From Acidobacteriota bacterium (GTDB taxonomy: Bacteria > Acidobacteriota > Blastocatellia > Pyrinomonadales > Pyrinomonadaceae): a stretch of 21,963 nucleotides of DNA. Below, piece by piece: positions 16,095 through 21,963 of the stretch; positions within the stretch are counted from its first letter, which is position 1; each line of letters starts with the position of its first letter. The stretch is from assembly GCA_020201365.1 (NCBI GenBank), contig JAIVGV010000312.1, forward strand, positions 1 through 21,963, in the 5' to 3' direction. The notes under the pieces were generated by a model that worked only from the letters and a program-made list of their open reading frames with translations, made no database searches and had not been told where the DNA came from. Made by a program: the position numbers and the translations under genes.

Positions 16095-16607
16095 ATGGTC
16101 GCCCCGGCGAAAAAGGCGTTCATGCGCGCGGGCGAGTTGGCGCGCGCCGCGGGCGTGAGCGTGGACACCTTGCACCACTACGAGCGCAAGGGCGTGCTCG
16201 CCGCGCCGCGACGTTCCGCCAACGGGTATCGGGAGTATCCGGCGGACGCGCTCGGACGCGTGCGGCTCGTGCGCCGCGCGCTCTCAATCGGCTTCACGCT
16301 CGACGAGCTGGCGCGCATCCTTCGCGCGCGTGGCGGCGGTCGCGCGCCGTGCCGCGAGGTGCGCGCGTTGGCAGGGGCGAAGCTCGCGGACGTGGAGTCG
16401 CGACTGCGCGAGCTGCTGCTCGTGCGCGACGAGCTGCGCGTCGTCGTGAAAGAGTGGGACGCGAAACTCGCGCGCACGCCTGAGGGAGAGCGCGCCGGGC
16501 TGCTCGACGCGCTCGCGGTCTCCGTTGAGTTGAACGAGGCGCGCGCGCCCGCCCCCGTGTGGCGTCGCAGGAAGGGAAGAAAGAAGGGCGAAGATGAAGA
16601 ATACTAA
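16095..16607 (+). CDS. MerR-family transcriptional regulator
   Basis: Regulator of about 170 residues. The N-terminal winged helix-turn-helix reads MRAGELARAAGVSVDTLHHYERKGVLAAPRRSANGYREYP. RVRLVRRALSIGFTLDELARIL comes next, then a dimerisation helix (about LADVESRLRELLLVRDELRVVVKEW). One Cys in GGRAPCREVRALAGAKL stands where metal-sensing MerR proteins often have the helix-start cysteine; the distal Cys pair of CueR/ZntR is absent, so the inducer is open. Start: ATG 16095 lies about 9 bases after the -10 box and would give a nearly leaderless mRNA; ATG 16122, with AAAAGG at 16111-16116, is an alternative giving 161 residues. The last 14 bases overlap the next gene, which suggests a two-gene operon. 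Confidence 0.9.
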   Translation: MVAPAKKAFMRAGELARAAGVSVDTLHHYERKGVLAAPRRSANGYREYPADALGRVRLVRRALSIGFTLDELARILRARGGGRAPCREVRALAGAKLADVESRLRELLLVRDELRVVVKEWDAKLARTPEGERAGLLDALAVSVELNEARAPAPVWRRRKGRKKGEDEEY

Positions 16608-17286
16608 ACTCGCGATCCACTTTTTGACCGCCCTCGCGGCGCTTTCGATCTCGCTCGCCGCCTCCGCGCAGAAGCAGACCCGAACTCATTCGCACAATCA
16701 GTCGCGGTCTCAGCCGCAACAGAGCCAGCCGCAGAGGAAAGCCGACGGGCAAGGCGGCGCGTCGCACGATGCGATGTCGCACGACGGCATGTCGCACGAC
16801 GCGATGAGTCACGACGGGATGTCGCGCGAAGGCTGCCCGGTGACGGGCGGCAACAGGCAGGCGGGTGGCGACGCGCGCCACGCGGAGATGAACGCGCGCG
16901 GCGACCGCGCGATGGGCTTCTCGCAGACCGGGACGACGCACCACTTCACACTCGCCGCGGACGGCGGCGCGATCCAAGTCGAAGCCGACGACGCGAGAGA
17001 CGCGGCGAGTCGCGCTCAGATCAGAGAGCACCTCGCGCACATCGCGCAGGCGTTCGCCGCCGGAAACTTCGAGACGCCGTCGCTCGTCCACGGCGAGGCG
17101 CCGCCGGGCGTCGCCGTCATGCGGAAGCTGAAAGCCGGGATCAGCTACCGCTACGAGGAGACGAGCGGCGGCGCGCGCGTCCTCATCAAGACCGGCAACG
17201 CGGAAGCCCTCGCCGCCGTCCACGCCTTCCTCCGCTACCAGATCACGGAGCACCGCACGGGCGACCCGCTCGTAGCGCCGCGCTGA
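16594..17286 (+). CDS. Secreted His/Met-rich protein with SHD(A/G)M repeats
   Basis: Unnamed 230-residue exported protein. Residues 1-25 form a signal peptide ending ASA. A low-complexity segment rich in Gln, Ser and His follows. A tandem array begins at residue 57 with four units of SHDAM or SHDGM, encoded by a 15-base tandem repeat at 16762-16821. The C-terminal ~120 residues form a separate conserved-looking domain: MGFSQTGTTHHFTLAADGGAIQVEADD, then REHLAHIAQAFAAGNF, SLVHGEAPPGVAVM, and EALAAVHAFLRYQI. I recall similar C-terminal domains in other Acidobacteriota proteins, without a known function. His/Met/Asp-rich repeats in exported proteins commonly bind copper or other soft metals. With the MerR gene upstream (14-base overlap) and GAAGGG at 16583-16588, a metal-response role is likely but unproven. 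Confidence 0.85.
   Translation: MKNTKLAIHFLTALAALSISLAASAQKQTRTHSHNQSRSQPQQSQPQRKADGQGGASHDAMSHDGMSHDAMSHDGMSREGCPVTGGNRQAGGDARHAEMNARGDRAMGFSQTGTTHHFTLAADGGAIQVEADDARDAASRAQIREHLAHIAQAFAAGNFETPSLVHGEAPPGVAVMRKLKAGISYRYEETSGGARVLIKTGNAEALAAVHAFLRYQITEHRTGDPLVAPR
16762..16821 (+). repeat. 15-bp tandem repeat encoding SHDxM
   Basis: Four consecutive 15-base units (type TCGCACGACGGCATG), in frame with the secreted protein gene, encode Ser-His-Asp-Ala/Gly-Met. Third-position differences between units show they are not brand-new duplications. A degenerate fifth unit (SREG) follows. Confidence 0.9.
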
Positions 17287-17317
17287 GCCCGCGCCTGATC
17301 ACAACCCGCGAGAACCT

Positions 17318-17362
17318 GCGGCGCTTCGCCGAGACGACGGCGAAGCGCCGCTTCTCCTTCCC
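17318..17362 (+). terminator. Hairpin terminator after the MerR operon
   Basis: A perfect 14-base stem (17318-17331 with 17338-17351, GCGGCGCTTCGCCG and its complement) has a 6-base loop. It is followed by the pyrimidine-rich TTCTCCTTCCC, about 30 bases after the stop of the secreted protein gene. The T-run is impure, so termination may be partial. Confidence 0.7.
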
Positions 17363-17363
17363 T

Positions 17364-17416
17364 AGTTGCCCGCGGCGCGCCGGACGTAGTTATGATTGTG
17401 CCTCGGTCGGGCAACT
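17364..17416. promoter_or_regulatory. Inverted repeat flanking a candidate promoter
   Basis: Perfect 9-base arms AGTTGCCCG (17364-17372) and CGGGCAACT (17408-17416) enclose TATGAT (17391-17396, 5/6 match to -10). TTGCCC (17366-17371), in the left arm, is a 4/6 match to -35 at a 19-base spacing. This could be the regulated promoter of the downstream hydrolase. Evidence is by pattern only. Confidence 0.35.
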
Positions 17417-17447
17417 CACGTTTGCGTTTTGTCGTACTCGGAGGGTG

Positions 17448-18347
17448 ATGGCTTCTAACTCCCTCGCGCCCGGCGGCCTGGATTTCAAGCCGCGTCGGCG
17501 CGGGCATTGGAAGAAGATTCTTGCGTCGGCGCTCGCGCTGCCCGCCTGCCTCGGCTTCTACGGGCTGCGCTGGTTCGAGTACGCCGTCACGTTCCGCCCG
17601 GAGCCTTACAGCTCGAATCAGCCCTGGAAAGTTCCGGCGGGCGGCGAGGACGTGTGGTTCGTCACGCGCGACAACGTGCGGCTGCACGGCTGGTTCGTCA
17701 ACTCTCAGACGAAGCCCGCGCTCGCGACAGTCATTTTCTTCCACGGCAACGGCGGCAACCTCGGTCACGTCGGCTGGCTCGGCGAGGCGCTCGCGCGTCG
17801 CGGCTTCGACGTGCTGCTCTTCGACTACCGCGGCTACGGGCGCAGCGGGGGCGAGATGAGGGACGAGAACGATCTCTACGCCGACGCGGACGCGGCTTAC
17901 GACTTCGCGGTCGGAGCGCGCGGCGCGCAGCCCGACCGCATCGTGCTTTACGGTCAGTCGCTCGGCACGACCGCGGTCGCGGACTTAGCCTCGCGGAGAA
18001 AGTGCGGCGCGCTCATCGTCGAGTCGGGCTTAAGTTCGGCGAGCGACATGGCTGCGACGATGCTGCCGTGGCTGCCGCGCCCGCTGCGCGCGCTCGGCAG
18101 GAACCGCTTCGAGTCGGCGCGCAAACTGGCGAGCGTCCATAGCCCCGTGCTCATCGTCCACGGCGATCCGGATCACACCGTGCCGACCGACAACGCGCGC
18201 AGGCTCTACGCCGCCGCGAACGAGCCGAAGCGGTTGATGATCGTCGCCGGAGCCGATCACAATGTCTTCGGGACAGGCGGGGACAGGTACTTGGACGAAG
18301 TTGCCGCCTTCATCCGTGCCGCACTTTCGAAGGCGGGCGCGATCTAG
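17448..18347 (+). CDS. Membrane-anchored alpha/beta hydrolase
   Basis: A serine hydrolase-fold protein of 299 residues. A basic N-terminus precedes one hydrophobic segment (about 24-40, ILASALALPACLGFYGL), which suggests a signal anchor with the catalytic domain outside the membrane. The catalytic domain has the oxyanion motif FFHGNGGN, FDYRGYGRSGG, the nucleophile elbow GQSLGT (Ser171), an acid in HGDPDHTVP (Asp240 or Asp242) and His271 in AGADHNVFG. This order matches the BEM46/ABHD13-like group. The start was taken as ATG 17448; GTG 17445 is directly adjacent, and GGAGG at 17440-17444 is very close to both. It follows a terminator and has its own candidate promoter, so it is probably a single-gene unit. 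Substrate unknown. Confidence 0.9.
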   Translation: MASNSLAPGGLDFKPRRRGHWKKILASALALPACLGFYGLRWFEYAVTFRPEPYSSNQPWKVPAGGEDVWFVTRDNVRLHGWFVNSQTKPALATVIFFHGNGGNLGHVGWLGEALARRGFDVLLFDYRGYGRSGGEMRDENDLYADADAAYDFAVGARGAQPDRIVLYGQSLGTTAVADLASRRKCGALIVESGLSSASDMAATMLPWLPRPLRALGRNRFESARKLASVHSPVLIVHGDPDHTVPTDNARRLYAAANEPKRLMIVAGADHNVFGTGGDRYLDEVAAFIRAALSKAGAI

Positions 18348-18464
18348 CCCCTTCCATCTTCGTCGGTCGCAATAGCCTCACGGCGCGCGTTGGTGTTATG
18401 CTCTCCGGCGTCTTCCCGTCACAGTTTCCGCCCGCACGAGTCATTCAAAGGAAGCGCGAGGGTC

Positions 18465-19745
18465 ATGCTCAAAGGTTTGCAGCAGCCGCGCCGCGTCGTC
18501 ATCACCGGCTTCGGGTGCGTCACGCCCGTCGGGCTCAGCCGCGAGGCGTTCTGGTCCGCGCTGCGGCAGGGCGCGAGCGGCACGCGGCGCATCGAGAGCT
18601 TCGACGTGTCGGACGCGCCCGTGAAGATCGCCGCGGAGGTGCGCGGCTTCGACTGGGAGGCGCAGCTCAACGCGAAGGATCGACGCCACGTCCCGCGCAC
18701 CGTCCCGCTCGCGCTCGCCGCCGCGCGCGAGGCGCTCGACGACGCGCGGCTTCAGCCGTCCGACTTCTCGCTCGAAGAGCGGCGCGCCTTCGGCGTCGTG
18801 TTGGGGACGGGCGGCGGCGGACTCGCGTTCACCGAGAAGCAGTACCGGTACTACTTCACGGGCGAGGAGTCGCGCGCGAGCGTCTATACGATCCCCGCCT
18901 CGACGCACGGCGGGCTCTCCTCGGAACTCTCGATGGCGTTCGGTCTGCGCGGGCTCTCGCACATCGTCTCGACGGGCTGCACCTCCTCGACCGACGCCAT
19001 CGCCTACGCCGCGCAGCACGTCGCGCTCGGTCGCCAGGAGCGCATGCTCGCCGGGGGCGTTGACGCGCCCGTCGCGCCCGGCATCCTCGCGGGCTTTAAC
19101 CTGATGACGGTCTTGACGAACGAGTGGAACGACGAGCCGGCGCGCGCCTCTCGTCCGTTCTCGCGCAACCGTTCGGGGATGGTGCTCGGCGAGGGCGCGT
19201 GGGTTTACGTCATCGAAGAGCTTGAGAGCGCGCGGCGGCGCGGCGCGCGCATCTACGCCGAGATCACCGGCTACGGCGCGACGTGCGACGCCTACCACCG
19301 CGTCCGACTCGACGAGAACGGCGAAGAGCCCGCGCGCGCCATGCGCCTCGCGCTCGCCGACGCCGGACGCACGAGCGCCGACGTTGATTACGTGAACCTC
19401 CACGGCACGTCCACCCTCCTCAACGACCGCATCGAGACGCGCGCCGTCAAGCTCGCGCTCGGCGAGCGCGACGCGCGGCGCGTCCCGATGTCCGCCACCA
19501 AGTCGCAGGTCGGACACCCGCAGGGCGCGTCCGGCGCGGCGGGGCTCGCCGCCGCGCTGTGCGCCATCAACACCGACGTCATCCCCCCCACCATCAACCT
19601 CGACGAGCCCGACCCCGACTGCGATCTCGACTACACGCCGAACCGCGCGCGCGAGGCGCGGGTGCGCGTCGCGCTGTGCAACTGCATCGGCTTCGGCTCG
19701 AAGAACAGCGCGCTCGTCGTCGAAAGGATGAGGGATGAAGGATGA
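18465..19745 (+). CDS. Beta-ketoacyl-ACP synthase (FabF-like ketosynthase)
   Basis: Condensing enzyme of the KAS II/type II polyketide ketosynthase family, 426 residues from ATG 18465 (RRVVITGFGCVTPVG). The catalytic triad is visible: Cys172 in VSTGCTSSTDAI, His313 in NLHGTSTLLNDRIE and His351 in KSQVGHPQGASG. Also present are RPFSRNRSGMVLGEGAW and the C-terminal CNCIGFGSKNSALVV. The ORF is open from 18390, but the first 25 codons do not resemble the family. AAAGGAAG lies about 10 bases upstream of the chosen ATG. The active-site surroundings differ from housekeeping FabF, and a methyltransferase and a FAD enzyme follow. This suggests secondary lipid or polyketide metabolism rather than primary fatty acid synthesis. 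The final codons lie in an inverted repeat shared with the next gene's start. Confidence 0.9.
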   Translation: MLKGLQQPRRVVITGFGCVTPVGLSREAFWSALRQGASGTRRIESFDVSDAPVKIAAEVRGFDWEAQLNAKDRRHVPRTVPLALAAAREALDDARLQPSDFSLEERRAFGVVLGTGGGGLAFTEKQYRYYFTGEESRASVYTIPASTHGGLSSELSMAFGLRGLSHIVSTGCTSSTDAIAYAAQHVALGRQERMLAGGVDAPVAPGILAGFNLMTVLTNEWNDEPARASRPFSRNRSGMVLGEGAWVYVIEELESARRRGARIYAEITGYGATCDAYHRVRLDENGEEPARAMRLALADAGRTSADVDYVNLHGTSTLLNDRIETRAVKLALGERDARRVPMSATKSQVGHPQGASGAAGLAAALCAINTDVIPPTINLDEPDPDCDLDYTPNRAREARVRVALCNCIGFGSKNSALVVERMRDEG

Positions 19746-19800
19746 AGGAACAGAACAACGCTCCGCCTTTTCATCCTTCGTCCTCCACCCCTCATCCTTT
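19723..19800. repeat. Imperfect 27-bp inverted repeat at the ketosynthase/methyltransferase junction
   Basis: The arms at 19723-19749 and 19774-19800 match at 24 of 27 positions after reverse complementing, with a 24-base loop. The units are GGATGA/GGATGAAG-like. The left arm contains the ketosynthase stop and an ATG that may start the next gene. A TTG that could be the true start directly follows the right arm. Confidence 0.7.
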
Positions 19801-20505
19801 TTGTCTTCGCGCAGCTACGAACTCGAACACTTAGACAAGGGCGACTACACGCCCGCGGAGTACGAAGGCTGCCTCGTCGAGCTGCGCCGCATCAACGAGT
19901 GGCTCGGCGACGCGAGCGCGCTCAGGCGTTCCTTGTTCCCGGAGATCGAGCGCGCGGGCTTGCAGAGTTTCTCCCTGCTCGACGTGGGCGCGGGATCGGG
20001 CGAGCTGCTGCGCGTCGCGGCTGGAGAGGCGCGCAGGCGAAGTCTGACGGCGCGCCTCGCCGGGCTCGAACTCGACGCGCGCGCGGCGCGCTCGATCACG
20101 GAAGAGTCGCGCGGCTTTCCGGAAATCTCCTCCGTGCGCGGAGACGCCTCGCGCCTGCCCTTCGCGGACGACGCGTTCGACTACGCCGCGTGCTCGCTCT
20201 TCACGCACCATTTCAAGGACGACGGCGTCGTCCGCGTCCTTCGCGAGCTGGCGCGCGTCGCACGCCGCCGCGTCATCGTGATCGATCTGCACCGCCACGC
20301 GCTCGCTTACTTTCTTTACACGACGGTCGGCAAACTCTTCCTGCACAACCGGCTCATACGCGAGGACGGCGCGCTCTCCATCCGACGGAGCTTTCGCCCC
20401 GGCGAGCTGCGCGCGCTCGCCGAACGCGCGGGGCTCAAAGAGATTGTGGTGAGGCGCAGGTTTCCGTTCCGTGTAGTGTTGACTGGCGTCGGCGAAAAAT
20501 ATTAG
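19735..20505 (+). CDS. Class I SAM-dependent methyltransferase
   Basis: Protein of 256 residues from ATG 19735. The SAM-binding motif I is LLDVGAGSGELLRVA, followed by an acidic residue in LAGLELDARAA (motif II region), VRGDASRLPFADDAFDYAAC (motifs III/IV) and VRVLRELARVARRRVIVIDLHRHALAYF. This is the pattern of small-molecule methyltransferases of the UbiE/Methyltransf_11 type. The first ~22 residues (to about HPSSFL) are encoded by an inverted repeat and look non-native. TTG 19801 gives a cleaner start (SSRSYELEHLDKGDYTPAEYEG). It overlaps the ketosynthase by 11 bases if ATG 19735 is used. Its stop TAG lies in the left arm of the downstream cassette. Likely it methylates the product of the neighbouring ketosynthase pathway. 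Confidence 0.88.
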   Translation: MKDEGTEQRSAFSSFVLHPSSFLSSRSYELEHLDKGDYTPAEYEGCLVELRRINEWLGDASALRRSLFPEIERAGLQSFSLLDVGAGSGELLRVAAGEARRRSLTARLAGLELDARAARSITEESRGFPEISSVRGDASRLPFADDAFDYAACSLFTHHFKDDGVVRVLRELARVARRRVIVIDLHRHALAYFLYTTVGKLFLHNRLIREDGALSIRRSFRPGELRALAERAGLKEIVVRRRFPFRVVLTGVGEKY

Positions 20506-20983
20506 CCACAGAGGGCACAGAGATCACAGAGGAATAGAATGACGGATAGTTGAATCGTGAATTTAACCGTAACCTCCCTGACAGGAGCCGCAGCCATGTC
20601 TGATCCCCTCACGGAAAGAATCATCGGCGCCGCCATAGAAGTCCATCGCACGCTGGATTCAGGTCTTTTGGAGTCTGTCTATGAGGAGGCTCTCTGCGTT
20701 GAGCTGAATCTTTGTCAGCTCTCCTTTCAGCGACAAGTCGAAGTCGATGTGAGGTACAAAGGTCACGTCATCAAAGGGCAGAGGATTGATTTGTTGGTTG
20801 AGCGCGAGGTTGTCGTGGAACTCAAATCAATTTCCAACCTCCCCCACGTGGCGACAGCACAAGTCTTATCGTACCTAAAAGCCACAGGACTCAGGCGCGG
20901 TCTGCTCATCAACTTCGGAGTCTCGCGGCTCATTGACGGAATCAAAAGAATTTCTCTGTGATCTCTGTGACCTCTGTGGCTAA
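20502..20983. mobile_element. 482-bp cassette: GxxExxY gene between 34-bp terminal inverted repeats
   Basis: The left arm 20502-20535 and the right arm 20950-20983 match at 32 of 34 positions after reverse complementing. They start TTAGCCACAGAGG and consist of CACAGAG units spaced 9 bases apart. A single small gene for a nuclease-fold GxxExxY protein lies between. Similar flanking text (CGAAAAAT at 20493-20500, CGAAAATG at 20987-20994) could be a worn target duplication, but this is weak. There is no transposase. Calling it mobile is inference from structure alone. Confidence 0.55.
20596..20961 (+). CDS. GxxExxY protein (PD-(D/E)XK nuclease-like)
   Basis: Small protein of 121 residues from ATG 20596, with AGGAG at 20583-20587 eight bases upstream; an in-frame GTG at 20557 without such a site is rejected. 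It shows the family-naming motif GLLESVY (G-x-x-E-x-x-Y) near residue 25. GQRIDLLVEREVVVELKSIS follows, the Asp...Glu-x-Lys pattern of the PD-(D/E)XK nuclease fold, then a helical C-terminus (HVATAQVLSYLKATGLRRGLLINFG). The stop TGA (20959-20961) lies in the right inverted repeat. Proteins of this family are found in several copies in many environmental genomes; their function is unknown to me. The codon style is less GC-rich than the neighbours, consistent with a separate origin. Confidence 0.9.
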   Translation: MSDPLTERIIGAAIEVHRTLDSGLLESVYEEALCVELNLCQLSFQRQVEVDVRYKGHVIKGQRIDLLVEREVVVELKSISNLPHVATAQVLSYLKATGLRRGLLINFGVSRLIDGIKRISL

Positions 20984-21963
20984 AAACGAAAATGATTACG
21001 ACGTGATCGTCGTCGGCGGAGGACCCGCGGGCGCGAGCGTGGCGATCAGGTTGGCGCAGTCGGGCGCGCGCGTCGCGGTCGTTGAGCAGAAGAGGTTCCC
21101 GCGCGAGAAGCTGTGCGGCGAGTTCATCTCGCCGGAGTGCCTCGCGGAGTTCGCGCGGCTCGGCGTGTTGGACGCGATGCGCGGGGCGGGCGGCGTCGGC
21201 TTGCGCGAGACCGTCTTCTACGCCGTGGGCGGTCGCGCGGTCGCCGTGCCGTCCGAGTGGTTCGCGCGCGGGGCGGGAGAGACGTGCGCGCTCGGCTTGA
21301 GCCGCGCCGAGATGGACGCGCGGCTGCTGGCGCGCGCGCGCGAGGTCGGCGCGACCGTGTACGAGGAGGCGCACGCGGCGGGCGTGCTGACGCGGGGCGC
21401 GCGCGTCGGCGGCGTGCGCGCGCAGGCGCGCGGCGGCGAGCTGACCTTGCGCGCGCCGCTGACGGTTGACGCGACGGGGCGTGAGCGTTTCCTCGCGCGC
21501 CGCGTCGGGGGCAGGAGCGGACGGCGCGGGTTGGTCGCGTTCAAGGCGCATTTGGAAGGCGCGCGCGTGGCGGATGGCGCGTGCGAAATCTATTTTTATC
21601 GCGGCGGGTACGGCGGCTTGAGCGGCGTCGAGCGGGGACGCGCGAACCTGTGCTTCATCGTCGCGGCGCGCGACGTGCGCGCGCGCGGGAGCGACGCCGA
21701 GCGCGTGATGCGCGAGATCGTCATGACGAACCGGCGCGCGGCGGAGACCCTGAAAAGCGCGCGCGCCGCGACGCCGTGGCTCGCCGTCGCGCTCGAAGGG
21801 TTCGGCAAGTTCTCGGTCGCGCCCGCGCCGGGCTTGCTCGCCGTGGGCGACGCCGCGTCGTTCATAGACCCGTTCACGGGCAGCGGGATGCTGATGGCAC
21901 TTGAGAGCGGCGCGCTGGCGGCTGAAGTGATCGCGCGCCACCTGCCGCTGCTGCGTTCAAGCG
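20976..21963 (+). CDS. FAD-dependent oxidoreductase (geranylgeranyl reductase-like), 3'-truncated
   Basis: Flavoprotein cut by the window end; 329 codons are visible with no stop. The N-terminal FAD-binding fold reads YDVIVVGGGPAGASVAIRLAQSGARVAVVE. It is followed by RFPREKLCGEFISPE, a signature of geranylgeranyl-reductase/PHBH-like enzymes, and later GLLAVGDAASFIDPFTGSGMLMALESG, the second FAD-contact motif. GTG 20976 is the proposed start, but GTG codons at 20967 and 20958 are also in frame because the repeat arm has a 9-base CTCTGTG period. All lie in the right arm of the GxxExxY cassette and none has a clear ribosome site. With the ketosynthase and methyltransferase it probably forms one pathway, reducing or oxidising a polyketide or isoprenoid product. 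Confidence 0.85.
   Translation, partial: MAKNENDYDVIVVGGGPAGASVAIRLAQSGARVAVVEQKRFPREKLCGEFISPECLAEFARLGVLDAMRGAGGVGLRETVFYAVGGRAVAVPSEWFARGAGETCALGLSRAEMDARLLARAREVGATVYEEAHAAGVLTRGARVGGVRAQARGGELTLRAPLTVDATGRERFLARRVGGRSGRRGLVAFKAHLEGARVADGACEIYFYRGGYGGLSGVERGRANLCFIVAARDVRARGSDAERVMREIVMTNRRAAETLKSARAATPWLAVALEGFGKFSVAPAPGLLAVGDAASFIDPFTGSGMLMALESGALAAEVIARHLPLLRSS

Noticed and set aside
16762..16821. CRISPR-like short repeats
   Set aside because: The units are contiguous, in frame, and encode SHD(A/G)M; there are no spacers.
18390..18464. Upstream in-frame start for the ketosynthase
   Set aside because: The first 25 codons do not resemble the family, while ATG 18465 begins directly before the conserved RRVVITG.
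18441..19517. Minus-strand open frame (358 codons) opposite the ketosynthase
   Set aside because: Low-complexity charged product; the ketosynthase on the + strand has its full catalytic triad.
20763..21941. Long minus-strand open frame (392 codons) opposite the GxxExxY and FAD oxidoreductase genes
   Set aside because: Its product is Arg/Ala/His-rich without recognisable motifs, and the + strand frames encode clear FAD and nuclease-fold motifs. Long antisense frames are expected at about 70% GC.

Overview
The window looks like a chromosomal segment of a GC-rich environmental bacterium. The most likely group is Acidobacteriota, class Blastocatellia. That placement rests on remembered protein style (the MerR/His-Met-rich pair, the long PIG-L protein, a GxxExxY gene, CACAGAG-type repeats) and was not tested by a search. 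All supported genes are on the + strand.

Region 1 (1-6406) is the classic origin-proximal housekeeping string: yidC (5' end missing), khpB/jag, mnmE, mnmG, parA, parB. The usual rsmG between mnmG and parA is absent, and MnmG lacks its usual C-terminal tail. Region 2 (6407-11010) is a partial F-type ATP synthase operon (atpF', atpF, atpH, atpA, atpG) closed by a strong rho-independent terminator. Subunits a, c, beta and epsilon are not here. From about 2200 to 7200 the base composition falls from about 65% GC to 32-40% GC. Both transitions lie inside genes (mnmE and atpF).

Region 3 (11011-18347) is accessory: a VanZ-like membrane protein, an APC-superfamily permease, a PIG-L deacetylase-family gene broken by an internal deletion/frameshift, a two-gene unit of a MerR regulator plus a secreted His/Met-rich protein behind a textbook MerR-type promoter, and a membrane-anchored alpha/beta hydrolase. 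Region 4 (18348-21963) holds a ketosynthase, a SAM methyltransferase and a FAD-dependent oxidoreductase (cut by the window end), which look like a small lipid or polyketide pathway.

The most striking extra structure is a set of imperfect inverted repeats placed exactly at gene junctions. The best is a 482-bp cassette (20502-20983). It has 34-bp terminal inverted repeats (32/34 identical) enclosing a single GxxExxY gene, a presumed PD-(D/E)XK nuclease-fold protein. It sits between the methyltransferase and oxidoreductase genes, so that its left arm contains the stop codon of one and its right arm the start codon of the other. Two related ~110-bp elements without a gene lie at 11033-11136 and 13259-13363, and other unrelated-sequence hairpins fill the atpH/atpA, atpA/atpG and ketosynthase/methyltransferase junctions. 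No rRNA, tRNA, CRISPR array or recognisable transposase was seen. No gene-free stretch exceeds 300 bases; the longest is about 236 bases (6407-6642).
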